Below, one piece after another: positions 1-6,590 of a DNA stretch of 9,060 nt. The stretch is from Acidobacteriota bacterium. Its GTDB lineage: Bacteria; Acidobacteriota; UBA6911. The notes below the pieces were generated by a model. That model was not told the origin of the DNA, did not search any database, and saw only the letters and a list, made by a program, of their open reading frames with translations. The stretch covers positions 1-9,060 of the forward strand of contig JAHFUH010000181.1 of assembly GCA_023265215.1 (NCBI GenBank), given 5' to 3'. The first letter of the stretch is position 1, and the number at the start of each line of letters is the position of its first letter. Both the position numbers and the translations under genes were made by a program.

Positions 1-487
1 AAATCCCCAGATCATGCTCCGGTGCAAGTCCGAGGAGCGCGAGAGGGAGGCCGAACAGGTTGTTATAATTTCCCGGCGTTTGATATACGCTGAATTGGCT
101 CCGAAGGACCTGTGTAACGAATTCCCGAGTTGTTGTTTTGCCCATGCTCCCGGTGATCGCAACCAATGTGCCGGCCCAACGGCGTCTTGTCCAGGCTGCA
201 AGATCCTTGAGAGCTTTATGCGTGTCCTCCACTTGTATAAGAACATGGCCGCCGGGAAATTCCTCGGGATATTGATAGGATTTGGCAGCAACTGCTCCCA
301 GGGCGCCTTTCGCCAGCGCAGCCGGAATAAACCGATGCCCGTCCAGGTTGGGGCCTTGGATCGCGAAAAAGATATCTCCGGTCTGCAGGGTTCGGGTATC
401 TATCGATACTTTATTGAACATGGCGTCCTTCGGCCCATTTGCCAAAGTCCCGGCTGTTGCTGTTTCCACATCTGCGGCCGAAAACAT
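1..487 (-). CDS. murF: MurF, UDP-MurNAc-tripeptide:D-Ala-D-Ala ligase, N-terminal part (cut by window edge)
   Basis: Adds the D-alanyl-D-alanine dipeptide to UDP-MurNAc-tripeptide in the cytoplasm, using ATP; it is the last step of the soluble peptidoglycan precursor. The visible 162 residues are the N-terminal substrate-binding domain (about 1-105, with the family-typical SIDTRTLQTGDIFFAI near residue 28) and the start of the ATPase domain. The P-loop GSMGKTT is at residues 113-119, followed by TPGNYNNLFGLPLALL near 137-152, the asparagine-rich loop that marks MurF rather than MurE or MurC. The family is about 450 residues, so roughly two thirds lies beyond position 1. I chose the ATG at 485-487, preceded by AGGA about ten bases upstream; a GTG two codons earlier (491-493) is an alternative. 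It follows murE by 114 bases, the longest gap in the cluster, and that gap holds a large hairpin. The identification is firm; the exact start is less so. Confidence 0.93.
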   Translation of the reverse strand, partial: MFSAADVETATAGTLANGPKDAMFNKVSIDTRTLQTGDIFFAIQGPNLDGHRFIPAALAKGALGAVAAKSYQYPEEFPGGHVLIQVEDTHKALKDLAAWTRRRWAGTLVAITGSMGKTTTREFVTQVLRSQFSVYQTPGNYNNLFGLPLALLGLAPEHDLGI

Positions 488-505
488 AATCACTGATTCC
501 TGAAT

Positions 506-591
506 GAAGCCGGAAGCCAGAAGCCAGAAGCCGGAATTTCGCTAACTGAGATCCCTGCAGAATTGCTTCCGGCTTCTGGCTTCCGGCTTCC
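506..591. repeat. Heptamer-based inverted repeat between murE and murF
   Basis: The left arm (506-536) is four tandem copies of the 7-base unit GAAGCCR plus a partial copy. The right arm (565-591) holds just under four copies of the same unit in opposite orientation. Bases 506-525 pair perfectly with 571-590 (20 pairs). After one A-C mismatch, 527-531 pair with 565-569, leaving a loop of 33 bases. It lies entirely between the murE stop and the murF start, so the dcw transcript would carry it as a long stem. There is no run of U after it in the direction of transcription, so it does not look like a standard intrinsic terminator. It could be a dispersed palindromic repeat, an mRNA stability element or a processing site; the sequence alone does not decide. 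Confidence 0.9.
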
Positions 592-601
592 ATGCCTAAA
601 A

Positions 602-2074
602 CTATCCATCGTTGAGTCGTTTCTTTATCAGATCTGCCGCAACCTTCCGGTCATCGAAGGGCAGGCTGCGGTTTCCAATAATCTGGTAATCCTCGTGACC
701 TTTTCCCGCAATTACCACGGCATCGCCTTTTTGCGCCATTGAAATTGCCGCCTCAATAGCCTGTCCGCGGTCCGGCATCATTCTATAGGGCGCGGCCCCT
801 TTGCGCAGACCGGCTTCAACTTCCTTCAATATGTCTAACGGATCTTCGGACCTCGGATTGTCGGAAGTGGCAATTACGAAATCGCTCATGCTGGCGGCTA
901 TCTCGCCCATAATAGGGCGTTTTGTTCTGTCCCTGTCGCCCCCGCAGCCAAATAAAGTGATGATCCGGGCATGCGGCAACTGGGCGACAGTTTTGAGCAG
1001 ATTTTCCAGCGCATCGGGCGAATGAGCGTAATCAACTATAACGGCAAAGTCCTGACCGGCTTTTACAATCTCCAATCTTCCTGGGACTCCTCTTAAGGCT
1101 TCCACACCTTCCCGGATCTCATCCAGATTCAATCCCAGGCAGAGCGCCGCGCCGGTTGCAGCCATGATGTTGGAGGCATTGGGCCGGCCGATTAAATGCA
1201 GATGGAATTCAGCCCTTCCTGCAGGTGTTGCGAGAATCAGTTCTGATCTGTCGGGATGGCTGTGGAATTCGGTCACGTGAATATCCGCCGAGCTGCTGAA
1301 GCCGAAGCGCACGACGGGGCAGGGGACCTGTTTTGCCAGGCGCTCGCCATAGGCGTCGTCGATATTGATTACAGCCGATTCAACCCGGTTATCGTTTTCA
1401 CGGGAGAATAGAAGTCCTTTGGCTTGAAAATAACTCTCCATGTCTTTGTGGTAGTCGAGGTGGTCCTGAGTGAGATTCATGAATACGCCCACCGCGAATT
1501 TAACGCCGAACACCCGCTTCAAGGCCAAAGAATGAGAAGACACTTCCATTGCGCCGTGCGTACAGCCTTCCGTCAGTGCCTGGTGCAGGAATTTCATCAG
1601 ATCGGACGCTTCCGGCGTTGTATGCTTGCTGGGATAACCGGCATTGCCAATGTTCATCCCGATTGTCCCAACCAGGCACGAAGGAATGCCTGCCCGGCTG
1701 AACAGCGAGTGCATCAAATAAGAAGTCGTGGTTTTGCCGTTTGTGCCGGTAATTCCCACCAGTTTTAGTTTTATGGATGGGTCCTGATAAACGATCCTGG
1801 AACCTTCCGCCAGAAATCTCCGGGCATCGGGAATCGTGAAGGTTGCCACTGCCGGCTGGGCCTCTATCGAACTCTCCGATGCTATTGCTACGGCTCCCCG
1901 GCTGATTGCCTGGCCGACGAAGAGCGCGCCATCGGTTTTTTCACCCTTGATTGCAACAAACAAATCTCCTGCCTGCACAAGCCGGGAATCATAGGCAATT
2001 CCGCGTATCTGGACGTCCGACGTTCCAGCCCGATCAATCCCGTGTATCTGTTTGAACAGTTCGCTCAAAAGCAT
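602..2074 (-). CDS. murE: MurE, UDP-MurNAc-L-Ala-D-Glu:meso-diaminopimelate ligase
   Basis: Cytoplasmic ATP-dependent ligase that adds the third residue of the peptidoglycan stem peptide. The 490-residue length is normal. The N-terminal domain has IAYDSRLVQAGDLFVAI (26-42). The central ATPase domain has the P-loop GITGTNGKTTT (107-117), HTTPE (151-155), EVSSHSL (177-183) and DHLDYH (204-209). K219 in the QAKG context is the expected carbamylated lysine. The C-terminal domain carries DYAHSPDAL (348-356), GCGGDRDRTKRP (376-387), DNPR (405-408) and GKGHEDYQ (457-464). From family knowledge, DNPR is the signature for meso-diaminopimelate rather than lysine, so the organism should have DAP-type peptidoglycan. 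The ATG at 2072-2074 has AGAAGG four bases upstream. Only 10 bases separate it from the ftsI stop, so its ribosome binding site abuts the end of ftsI and translation may be coupled. Confidence 0.97.
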   Translation of the reverse strand: MLLSELFKQIHGIDRAGTSDVQIRGIAYDSRLVQAGDLFVAIKGEKTDGALFVGQAISRGAVAIASESSIEAQPAVATFTIPDARRFLAEGSRIVYQDPSIKLKLVGITGTNGKTTTSYLMHSLFSRAGIPSCLVGTIGMNIGNAGYPSKHTTPEASDLMKFLHQALTEGCTHGAMEVSSHSLALKRVFGVKFAVGVFMNLTQDHLDYHKDMESYFQAKGLLFSRENDNRVESAVINIDDAYGERLAKQVPCPVVRFGFSSSADIHVTEFHSHPDRSELILATPAGRAEFHLHLIGRPNASNIMAATGAALCLGLNLDEIREGVEALRGVPGRLEIVKAGQDFAVIVDYAHSPDALENLLKTVAQLPHARIITLFGCGGDRDRTKRPIMGEIAASMSDFVIATSDNPRSEDPLDILKEVEAGLRKGAAPYRMMPDRGQAIEAAISMAQKGDAVVIAGKGHEDYQIIGNRSLPFDDRKVAADLIKKRLNDG

Positions 2075-2084
2075 TGGGCCTTCT

Positions 2085-4160
2085 TTACCGCCGGAAGTTT
2101 GCAGACAGGTTATCGTTTTGATCTGCGGCGCCCGGATTCAATCTCCAGTTGCCCTTAGCGAAGGTAACGCTGCAGGTTGTTCCTATGGGTATTTTAATTC
2201 CCGGCATTGGAGACTGAAAAACCGCCACGCCCGAGCCTGTTGCCTGAAGCCGAATGCCCAGATCGAGGCAATGGTTCAGGACTGTTCTTTTGGACATTCC
2301 GCGAAAGTCCGGTAATGCGACGAGTTCTTGTTCCACGATTGTTGTGATCACATCCGAGGATTTTTCCGGCTGGGTGTTCTTATCAAGCGCCGAAGCCTTT
2401 TGGATCTGCGCCGCAGTTAACTTCATTTTAGTTGCTGGAACCGCTGCGATTGGGTTGAGTTTCGGTGACAGCAGATCCTTGTCCGGAGGGACCTTAAGCT
2501 GCAATAGGCTTTGCTGCGCTATTTTCTGAAAGTAGGGGGCGCATACATCTCCTCCATAGTGAACGCCTTGAGGTTCGTCGATCTGGACCAAGACAGTAAT
2601 GCGAGGTGTCGGCAGCGGTGCGAAACCGATGAAGGAGGCAACATATTTGTTGGGTGCATAGTGCCCCTTGATGGTTTTTTGGGCCGTACCTGTTTTGCCG
2701 GCAGCCCTGTAGCCTTCGAGGGCAGCGCGTTTGCCTGTTCCGCCCAGGACCACGCGTTCAAATGCGTTGGAAACTGTCGCGGAAGTTTGGGGGCTCATCA
2801 GACGAACACGTTCCGGCGAGCGCACGTTGATCAGGTCTCCCTTCTCATCGATCACGCGGTCAACCAAAGAAGGCCGAACGCGATAGCCGCCGTTTGCGAT
2901 AGCATTGATGGCGCCCAAAATCTGCATGGAGGTCACACCCACTTCCTGGCCGAATGAGATTGCTCCGATCGACAAACCCGACCAATCATGCCAGTCGCGC
3001 ACAAGTCCGATAGTTTCCGCGGGCAGGTCCACTCCCGTTTTCGAACCGAATCCGAAATTGCGCACTGCTTCGTAAAGCCGTTGTTCTCCGAGGCGCAGCC
3101 CCAATTTTGCCGCGCCCACGTTGGAAGAGAACTCGAGGATCTGACTGAAGCTCAGGAGCCCATATGCTTTGTGGTCATGAAAGGGGTGCTTCCCGATTAT
3201 GATGGTGCCATTCTGGCAGTCTATCATTTCGTCCGGCTGCGTGAGGCCGGCTTCCAAAGCGGCCGATGCCACAACTACTTTGAATGTCGATCCGGGTTCG
3301 AAATAATCCGACACCGCCCGATTGCGCCAAAAGACATTTGGGTATTTGTTATAGGTGTTGCAATTGAATGACGGATAATTGGACAGGGCGAGAATCCGGC
3401 CTGTTTCGGATTCCATGACGATGACGACGCCCGACCGGGCCTTTGATTTTTCTACTGCGGCCGCCAGCTCCCTGTCGGCGATGTACTGGATCGCCTTGTC
3501 CAGGCTGAGCACGAGAGAATGCCCTTGAACTGGAGGCTTTTCTACTTTGTCCCGGTATGATCGGCCATGTGCATCGACATCGTAGGAAAACACTCCTTCT
3601 TTTCCCTTGAGCTCCTTGTCGTACTGCTGCTCGATGCCTGTGCCGCCATCGCCATCCATGTTTACGAAACCGAGTGTTTGGGAAGCCAGATCGCGATTTG
3701 GATAAACGCGCATGCTTTCTTCAATGAAATAGACTCCATCTATTCCCAGGGATTCAATGAGCTTCTCCGCGGCAGGATCTATTTTGCGTTTGATGGTCAC
3801 GTTTGCCTGTCGCGAGGGTTCCCTCATCCTGCTTTCAAGTTGACGTGGATCCAATTCGAGTATTTCTGCCAGGCGCCGGGCGGTTTCGGGAATATTTTGG
3901 ATCCTGCGCGGCTCGGCCACCACGGTGCTGACAGTAACGCTCGTGGCAAGTTCGCCCATTTTGCTGTCATAAATAATGCCGCGCGGAGCCGATTTTGAGC
4001 GGGTAACCTGTTGGTTTTTATTGGCACGTTCGACAAATGAATCTTTTTCAATGATCTGCAGCTGCACTAGGCGAACCGCTATACTGATGCTCCAGAGGAA
4101 TATCCCCAGGATCACCACAACTATCCTTATTGGTTTCAGCCCTCCTCCGTTGTTAGCCAT
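2085..4160 (-). CDS. ftsI: FtsI/PBP3-type class B penicillin-binding protein with a PASTA domain
   Basis: Septal peptidoglycan transpeptidase, anchored in the inner membrane with its catalytic part in the periplasm. The 691-residue protein has a membrane anchor at about 11-30, then a dimerisation/pedestal region beginning with SAPRGIIYDSKMGELA (57-72). The transpeptidase domain holds the three active-site motifs: STFK (291-294, catalytic S291), SSN (345-347) and KTG (489-491). A single PASTA repeat occupies about 612-669, starting LVALPDFRGMS, joined by a low-complexity linker (560-610). E. coli FtsI lacks PASTA; several other phyla and the Firmicute SpoVD/Pbp2x types have it. The dcw position between ftsL and murE supports the division role. 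No clear Shine-Dalgarno precedes the ATG at 4158-4160. The frame stays open for 25 codons upstream, back to a TGA, with no ATG, GTG or TTG, so this is the first usable start. The symbol follows position and motifs. Confidence 0.95.
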   Translation of the reverse strand: MANNGGGLKPIRIVVVILGIFLWSISIAVRLVQLQIIEKDSFVERANKNQQVTRSKSAPRGIIYDSKMGELATSVTVSTVVAEPRRIQNIPETARRLAEILELDPRQLESRMREPSRQANVTIKRKIDPAAEKLIESLGIDGVYFIEESMRVYPNRDLASQTLGFVNMDGDGGTGIEQQYDKELKGKEGVFSYDVDAHGRSYRDKVEKPPVQGHSLVLSLDKAIQYIADRELAAAVEKSKARSGVVIVMESETGRILALSNYPSFNCNTYNKYPNVFWRNRAVSDYFEPGSTFKVVVASAALEAGLTQPDEMIDCQNGTIIIGKHPFHDHKAYGLLSFSQILEFSSNVGAAKLGLRLGEQRLYEAVRNFGFGSKTGVDLPAETIGLVRDWHDWSGLSIGAISFGQEVGVTSMQILGAINAIANGGYRVRPSLVDRVIDEKGDLINVRSPERVRLMSPQTSATVSNAFERVVLGGTGKRAALEGYRAAGKTGTAQKTIKGHYAPNKYVASFIGFAPLPTPRITVLVQIDEPQGVHYGGDVCAPYFQKIAQQSLLQLKVPPDKDLLSPKLNPIAAVPATKMKLTAAQIQKASALDKNTQPEKSSDVITTIVEQELVALPDFRGMSKRTVLNHCLDLGIRLQATGSGVAVFQSPMPGIKIPIGTTCSVTFAKGNWRLNPGAADQNDNLSANFRR

Positions 4161-4242
4161 GAGATTTTTAGGATTTGTTGACCTGGACTTTGTATCGGGA
4201 ACCCGACGCCAGATTTCATAAGCGCTTCTTGGAACTCAATAA

Positions 4243-4680
4243 CTAGTTCGTGTAATTACCAAGCTTTTTGGCGGCGGATTTTTTCAGCCCCGTTGATTCG
4301 GAAACAGCCATCGCAAGTTTATCCGGAAGGCTTTCGTTAAGATCCTGGGTCTGGGGAGGGATCAGCTGACTGGGGCTCAGCGGAATCATTCCCAGTTGAG
4401 TGCGAGCAATCATGTCGATGCGATCGGGGCGCTTGAGGTTCTCTTCCTCCAGGTCCAGGTTCTTTTGAGTGCGCCGCAGGGATTCTTCCTCGGTAGACAA
4501 TTTCTGGCTTTCATATCCTATGCTGATCATTTGGCTGTGAACCCACAAGTAAAACAAAAGAGCTCCGGCGACCATTGCCAAACAGACGATGGTTCGCACG
4601 AGGTCCGACAATATGCGTGCGTCGATCACGCATTTGATGCCGTAGTTGCGCGTTTCAATTCCATCGGCCCAGTCCGTCAT
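4243..4680 (-). CDS. ftsL: FtsL-like bitopic cell-division protein
   Basis: A 145-residue protein with the FtsL/DivIC layout: a short cytoplasmic N-terminus with basic residues, one membrane segment (about 29-49), then a charged, heptad-like helix (about 56-84, rich in E, K, L and R) predicted to form a periplasmic coiled coil. After the coil comes RIDMIARTQLGMIPLSPSQL (87-106), which resembles the conserved post-coil segment of the septum-formation-initiator family. A polar tail of about 40 residues follows. By family knowledge FtsL pairs with FtsB/DivIC and recruits or activates FtsW-FtsI; it is poorly conserved in sequence, so position between rsmH and ftsI carries much of the call. The ATG at 4678-4680 has GGAGAT four bases upstream, the best ribosome binding site in this cluster. 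The gaps are 54 bases to rsmH and 82 to ftsI. Confidence 0.82.
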   Translation of the reverse strand: MTDWADGIETRNYGIKCVIDARILSDLVRTIVCLAMVAGALLFYLWVHSQMISIGYESQKLSTEEESLRRTQKNLDLEEENLKRPDRIDMIARTQLGMIPLSPSQLIPPQTQDLNESLPDKLAMAVSESTGLKKSAAKKLGNYTN

Positions 4681-4734
4681 TTCGATCTCCAGTTCCTTTT
4701 ACCAGGGCTGTTTGTTCGTTGATGCCAAAAAAAT

Positions 4735-5712
4735 CTATATCCGTTCCACGGAACGCATTCGGGCGCTGCGGGCTCGCGCATTGATTGACAATTCCTCGGG
4801 GCCCGGCGTCATGGGACGGGAAGTAAGGATGCTGGCGACCGCCTGCCTGGGACAAGTGCACAATTCGGGCGGAGCCTCACAAACACATTGGCCGGCCAGC
4901 TTGCGAAAAGTTCTCTTGACGATCCTGTCTTCAAGAGAATGGAATGAGATAACTGCCATTCTCCCGCCCGGTTTTAAAAAGCTGAATGCTTCCGACAGAA
5001 GCTCTTCCAGGCCATCCAGTTCCTCGTTTACGGCGATCCGCAATGCCTGGAAAGTGCGAGTCGCCGGGTGTATTGCCTGATGTCCGCGGATTCTAAAGAC
5101 ACGGCTGATAATCGCCGCCAGCTGAGAGCAGCGGGTAATGGGCGCTTTCTCCCGTTCCTGAACAATGGCAGCTGCAATTCGGCGTGAAAGGCGTTCCTCG
5201 CCATAACGATAAATTATGTCCGCCAGTTCGCTTTCCGACATGTTGTTCACCAGGTCGGCCGCGGTCCATTGCTGGGAGCGGTCCATGCGCATATCCAGCA
5301 TGACATCGGATTGAAAGCTGAAACCGCGTTCCGGCGTGAGGAGTTGATAAGAAGATACTCCCAAATCCAGAAGAATTCCGTCCACGGAATTCCGCTCCAG
5401 GTTGTTTAAAATCAAAGACAGGTTCTTATAATTGTCGTGGAACAGACGAAAGCTTTCGCCGAAAGGCTTCAATCGGGCATATGCTTTTTCAATGGATTCC
5501 TTGTCCCGGTCAATGCCGATCAGCATACCGCCGGGCTGGATCTTCTCCAAAATGGCTTGAGCATGGCCTCCAAGTCCGACTGTGGCATCGACATATATGC
5601 CGCCGGGCTTGCATTGAAGGAAATCGAGCGCTTCCTTTGCCATCACCGGGATGTGTTCGGAATCAGCGCCTTTCAGGTTCTCTGTCATATTTTTCCGGGC
5701 TGTCGCTCTCAT
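4735..5712 (-). CDS. rsmH: RsmH, 16S rRNA (cytosine-1402-N4)-methyltransferase
   Basis: S-adenosylmethionine-dependent methyltransferase (formerly MraW) acting on 16S rRNA near the decoding centre. Its 325 residues are typical. Visible motifs: HIPVM (20-24), the SAM-binding DATVGLGGH (42-50), GIDRD (66-70), LLDLGVSS (114-121), RGFSF (129-133), LDMRMD (139-144), TRTFQALRIAVNEEL (218-232) and ISFHSLEDRIVK (255-266). The C-terminus has CVC (276-278) and CTC (285-287), a cysteine cluster seen in many RsmH proteins, and ends with RSARMRSVERI. It starts 22 bases after the mraZ stop, the standard mraZ-rsmH pair. I kept the ATG at 5710-5712 (GAG five bases upstream). An in-frame ATG at 5686-5688 with GGA upstream would shorten it by eight residues and still leave eleven residues before HIPVM. 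Confidence 0.96.
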   Translation of the reverse strand: MRATARKNMTENLKGADSEHIPVMAKEALDFLQCKPGGIYVDATVGLGGHAQAILEKIQPGGMLIGIDRDKESIEKAYARLKPFGESFRLFHDNYKNLSLILNNLERNSVDGILLDLGVSSYQLLTPERGFSFQSDVMLDMRMDRSQQWTAADLVNNMSESELADIIYRYGEERLSRRIAAAIVQEREKAPITRCSQLAAIISRVFRIRGHQAIHPATRTFQALRIAVNEELDGLEELLSEAFSFLKPGGRMAVISFHSLEDRIVKRTFRKLAGQCVCEAPPELCTCPRQAVASILTSRPMTPGPEELSINARARSARMRSVERI

Positions 5713-5734
5713 TTATTCTCGTCCCGAACCTGTT

Positions 5735-6175
5735 CTAGAATCCCTGCTCAGCCAATCGCTCACGCTCTTCAATGGTGAGAGGCTCTTCCTTCAAGCTCTT
5801 TCTGAAAACCTCATCATTCCATACTTCAAGGTGATCGCTTTTCCCGATAACGATGACGTCTCCCAGAATCTGAGCATCCTCTCGCAACGATTGAGGTATC
5901 AGGATGCGACCTTGAGGATCCATTTGTGCCAGCAGCCCGTAATAGCTGGTGAACCGCTGCAGTTTTAATTTGGCCGGATCCATCCTCGGAGGCTCCTGAA
6001 ATTTTTGAGCGACCCGTTCCCAGACAGGTATGGGATAAATCTGAGCGCATTTCCCATCATCGCTTGTTACATAGTAGGTATTGTCTTCAGTCTCGGGTAA
6101 ATCGCGACGGAACTTCGCAGGCAGTCTCAGACGAGATTTTTCATCTATCTTTGCCGAATACCTACCCCAAAGCAT
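5735..6175 (-). CDS. mraZ: MraZ, transcriptional regulator of the dcw cluster
   Basis: DNA-binding protein of the AbrB/SpoVT-fold MraZ family, first gene of the dcw operon and, in E. coli and mollicutes, a regulator of that operon's promoter. The protein (146 residues from the chosen start) has two tandem MraZ domains. The first opens MLWGRYSAKIDEKSRLRLPA (1-20); the second contains the corresponding MDPQGRILIPQSLRE at about 86-100. The repeated D-x-x-(G/S)-R-(I/L)-x-(I/L)-P pattern is the DNA-contact signature. I start at the ATG at 6173-6175 because the family begins two or three residues before GRY. A TTG at 6194-6196 would add seven residues (through CESD) that do not match the family and has no ribosome binding site. 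The ATG itself has only a weak GAG upstream. The operator-like repeats upstream suggest autoregulation. Confidence 0.95.
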   Translation of the reverse strand: MLWGRYSAKIDEKSRLRLPAKFRRDLPETEDNTYYVTSDDGKCAQIYPIPVWERVAQKFQEPPRMDPAKLKLQRFTSYYGLLAQMDPQGRILIPQSLREDAQILGDVIVIGKSDHLEVWNDEVFRKSLKEEPLTIEERERLAEQGF

Positions 6176-6244
6176 ATCAGACTCGCACAGCGTCAATTAG
6201 CGAATTTATGAAATATAAATTCAGAGGAAAGCGCTTAAGGTCGG

Positions 6245-6278
6245 CCCCTGTCAGCCACATTGGACCACCCTTGACCAC
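6245..6278 (-). promoter_or_regulatory. Putative MraZ operator: four-base boxes with exact 10-base period
   Basis: On the minus strand GTGG occurs at 6278-6275, 6268-6265 and 6258-6255, with a fourth, imperfect box GGGG at 6248-6245; successive boxes start exactly ten bases apart. E. coli MraZ is known to bind direct TGGGN repeats spaced five bases apart (a 10-base period), and the mollicute sites are also short G-rich direct repeats upstream of mraZ. The repeats lie 70-103 bases upstream of the mraZ ATG, immediately downstream of a plausible promoter, where binding by MraZ could block transcription. Binding is inferred; the periodicity is seen directly. Confidence 0.8.
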
Positions 6279-6287
6279 AAAACAATA

Positions 6288-6315
6288 ATTCTATCGGCAC
6301 GTGCATGTCAAGCAA
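6288..6315 (-). promoter_or_regulatory. Candidate sigma70-type promoter of the dcw operon
   Basis: On the minus strand, TTGCTT (6315-6310) and TAGAAT (6293-6288) are separated by 16 bases. The -10 matches consensus at five of six positions, the -35 only at three. A perfect TTGACA (6311-6306) overlaps, but at the usual 17-base spacing it faces only a poor -10 (TTATTG). Either reading would start transcription close to or just inside the first GTGG box, giving a leader of about 100 bases. Confidence 0.4.
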
Positions 6316-6348
6316 ATAGTTATAAATGGGTTGCAGGGGGAACGTTTT

Positions 6349-6369
6349 CTGTATTTTCTTAAAATACAG
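6349..6369. repeat. AT-rich perfect palindrome (9-base arms, 3-base centre)
   Basis: CTGTATTTT (6349-6357) and AAAATACAG (6361-6369) are exact reverse complements around CTT. It sits about 35 bases upstream of the candidate mraZ promoter and about 125 bases upstream of the candidate rightward promoter. The symmetry suggests a binding site for a dimeric regulator. The AT-rich stem with no GC core argues against a terminator. The CTGT...ACAG ends recall LexA boxes, but the spacing is 13 rather than 8 bases. Confidence 0.6.
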
Positions 6370-6495
6370 CTATTTGGAAGGCTGGAAAAGCCCGGAAGCG
6401 GAATGTGCGTTTGACACACGAAGAAATGTCACAGACGTGGACTGGGACTAGGGCGCAGGAGTTGACTCAGATGTGTGCGTAGATACGGGTGGCAA

Positions 6496-6524
6496 TTGGA
6501 AGTGAAACTCACAAATATTGTAAT
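6496..6524 (+). promoter_or_regulatory. Candidate promoter of the orphan exported gene
   Basis: TTGGAA (6496-6501) and TGTAAT (6519-6524) are exactly 17 bases apart; they match consensus at four and five of six positions. The local sequence is strongly AT-rich. Transcription would start near 6531, leaving a leader of about 60 bases before the ATG at 6591. Confidence 0.45.
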
Positions 6525-6555
6525 ACTTTTTATTGTAAGAATGGCCATTTGTGAA

Positions 6556-6588
6556 GATGATCATATATAAATTTGCAAGGAGATCATC
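6556..6588 (+). promoter_or_regulatory. Ribosome binding site inside a potential leader hairpin
   Basis: A strong Shine-Dalgarno, AAGGAGAT (6577-6584), lies six bases before the ATG at 6591 and decides that start over an in-frame ATG at 6573. GATGATC (6556-6562) is the exact reverse complement of GATCATC (6582-6588). If the 7-pair stem forms, the end of the Shine-Dalgarno is in the stem and the rest in a 19-base loop. That could modulate translation, but the stem is short, so a regulatory role is only a possibility. Confidence 0.5.
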
Positions 6589-6590
6589 CT

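Larger units (their letters stand above)
6176..6590. other. Divergent intergenic region between mraZ and the orphan exported gene
   Basis: About 415 bases without a gene I can support. From left to right it holds the untranslated leader of mraZ, the 10-base-period MraZ-box repeats (6245-6278), a candidate mraZ promoter (6288-6315), an AT-rich perfect palindrome (6349-6369), a stretch of about 125 bases (6370-6495) in which I see only a weak TGACA/TGTCA inverted pair (6412-6416 and 6427-6431), and then a candidate promoter and a leader with a possible hairpin for the rightward gene. Both flanking genes point outward, so regulatory content is expected here. Confidence 0.8.

Noticed and set aside
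14..496. Open frame of 160 codons on the plus strand at the left edge
   Set aside because: It is antisense to murF, whose minus-strand translation shows the P-loop and the family's asparagine-rich loop.
506..591. Intrinsic terminator after murE
   Set aside because: The stem is strong, but no T run follows it in the direction of transcription, the loop is 33 bases, and murF continues in the same direction.
506..591. CRISPR array
   Set aside because: The repeats are 7 bases, contiguous and without spacers.
6176..6196. Start of mraZ at the TTG at 6194-6196
   Set aside because: The family begins two or three residues before GRY, which fits the ATG at 6173-6175; the extra seven residues do not match and no ribosome binding site precedes the TTG.
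6349..6369. LexA/SOS box
   Set aside because: The ends are CTGT and ACAG, but they are 13 bases apart rather than the 8 of the proteobacterial box.
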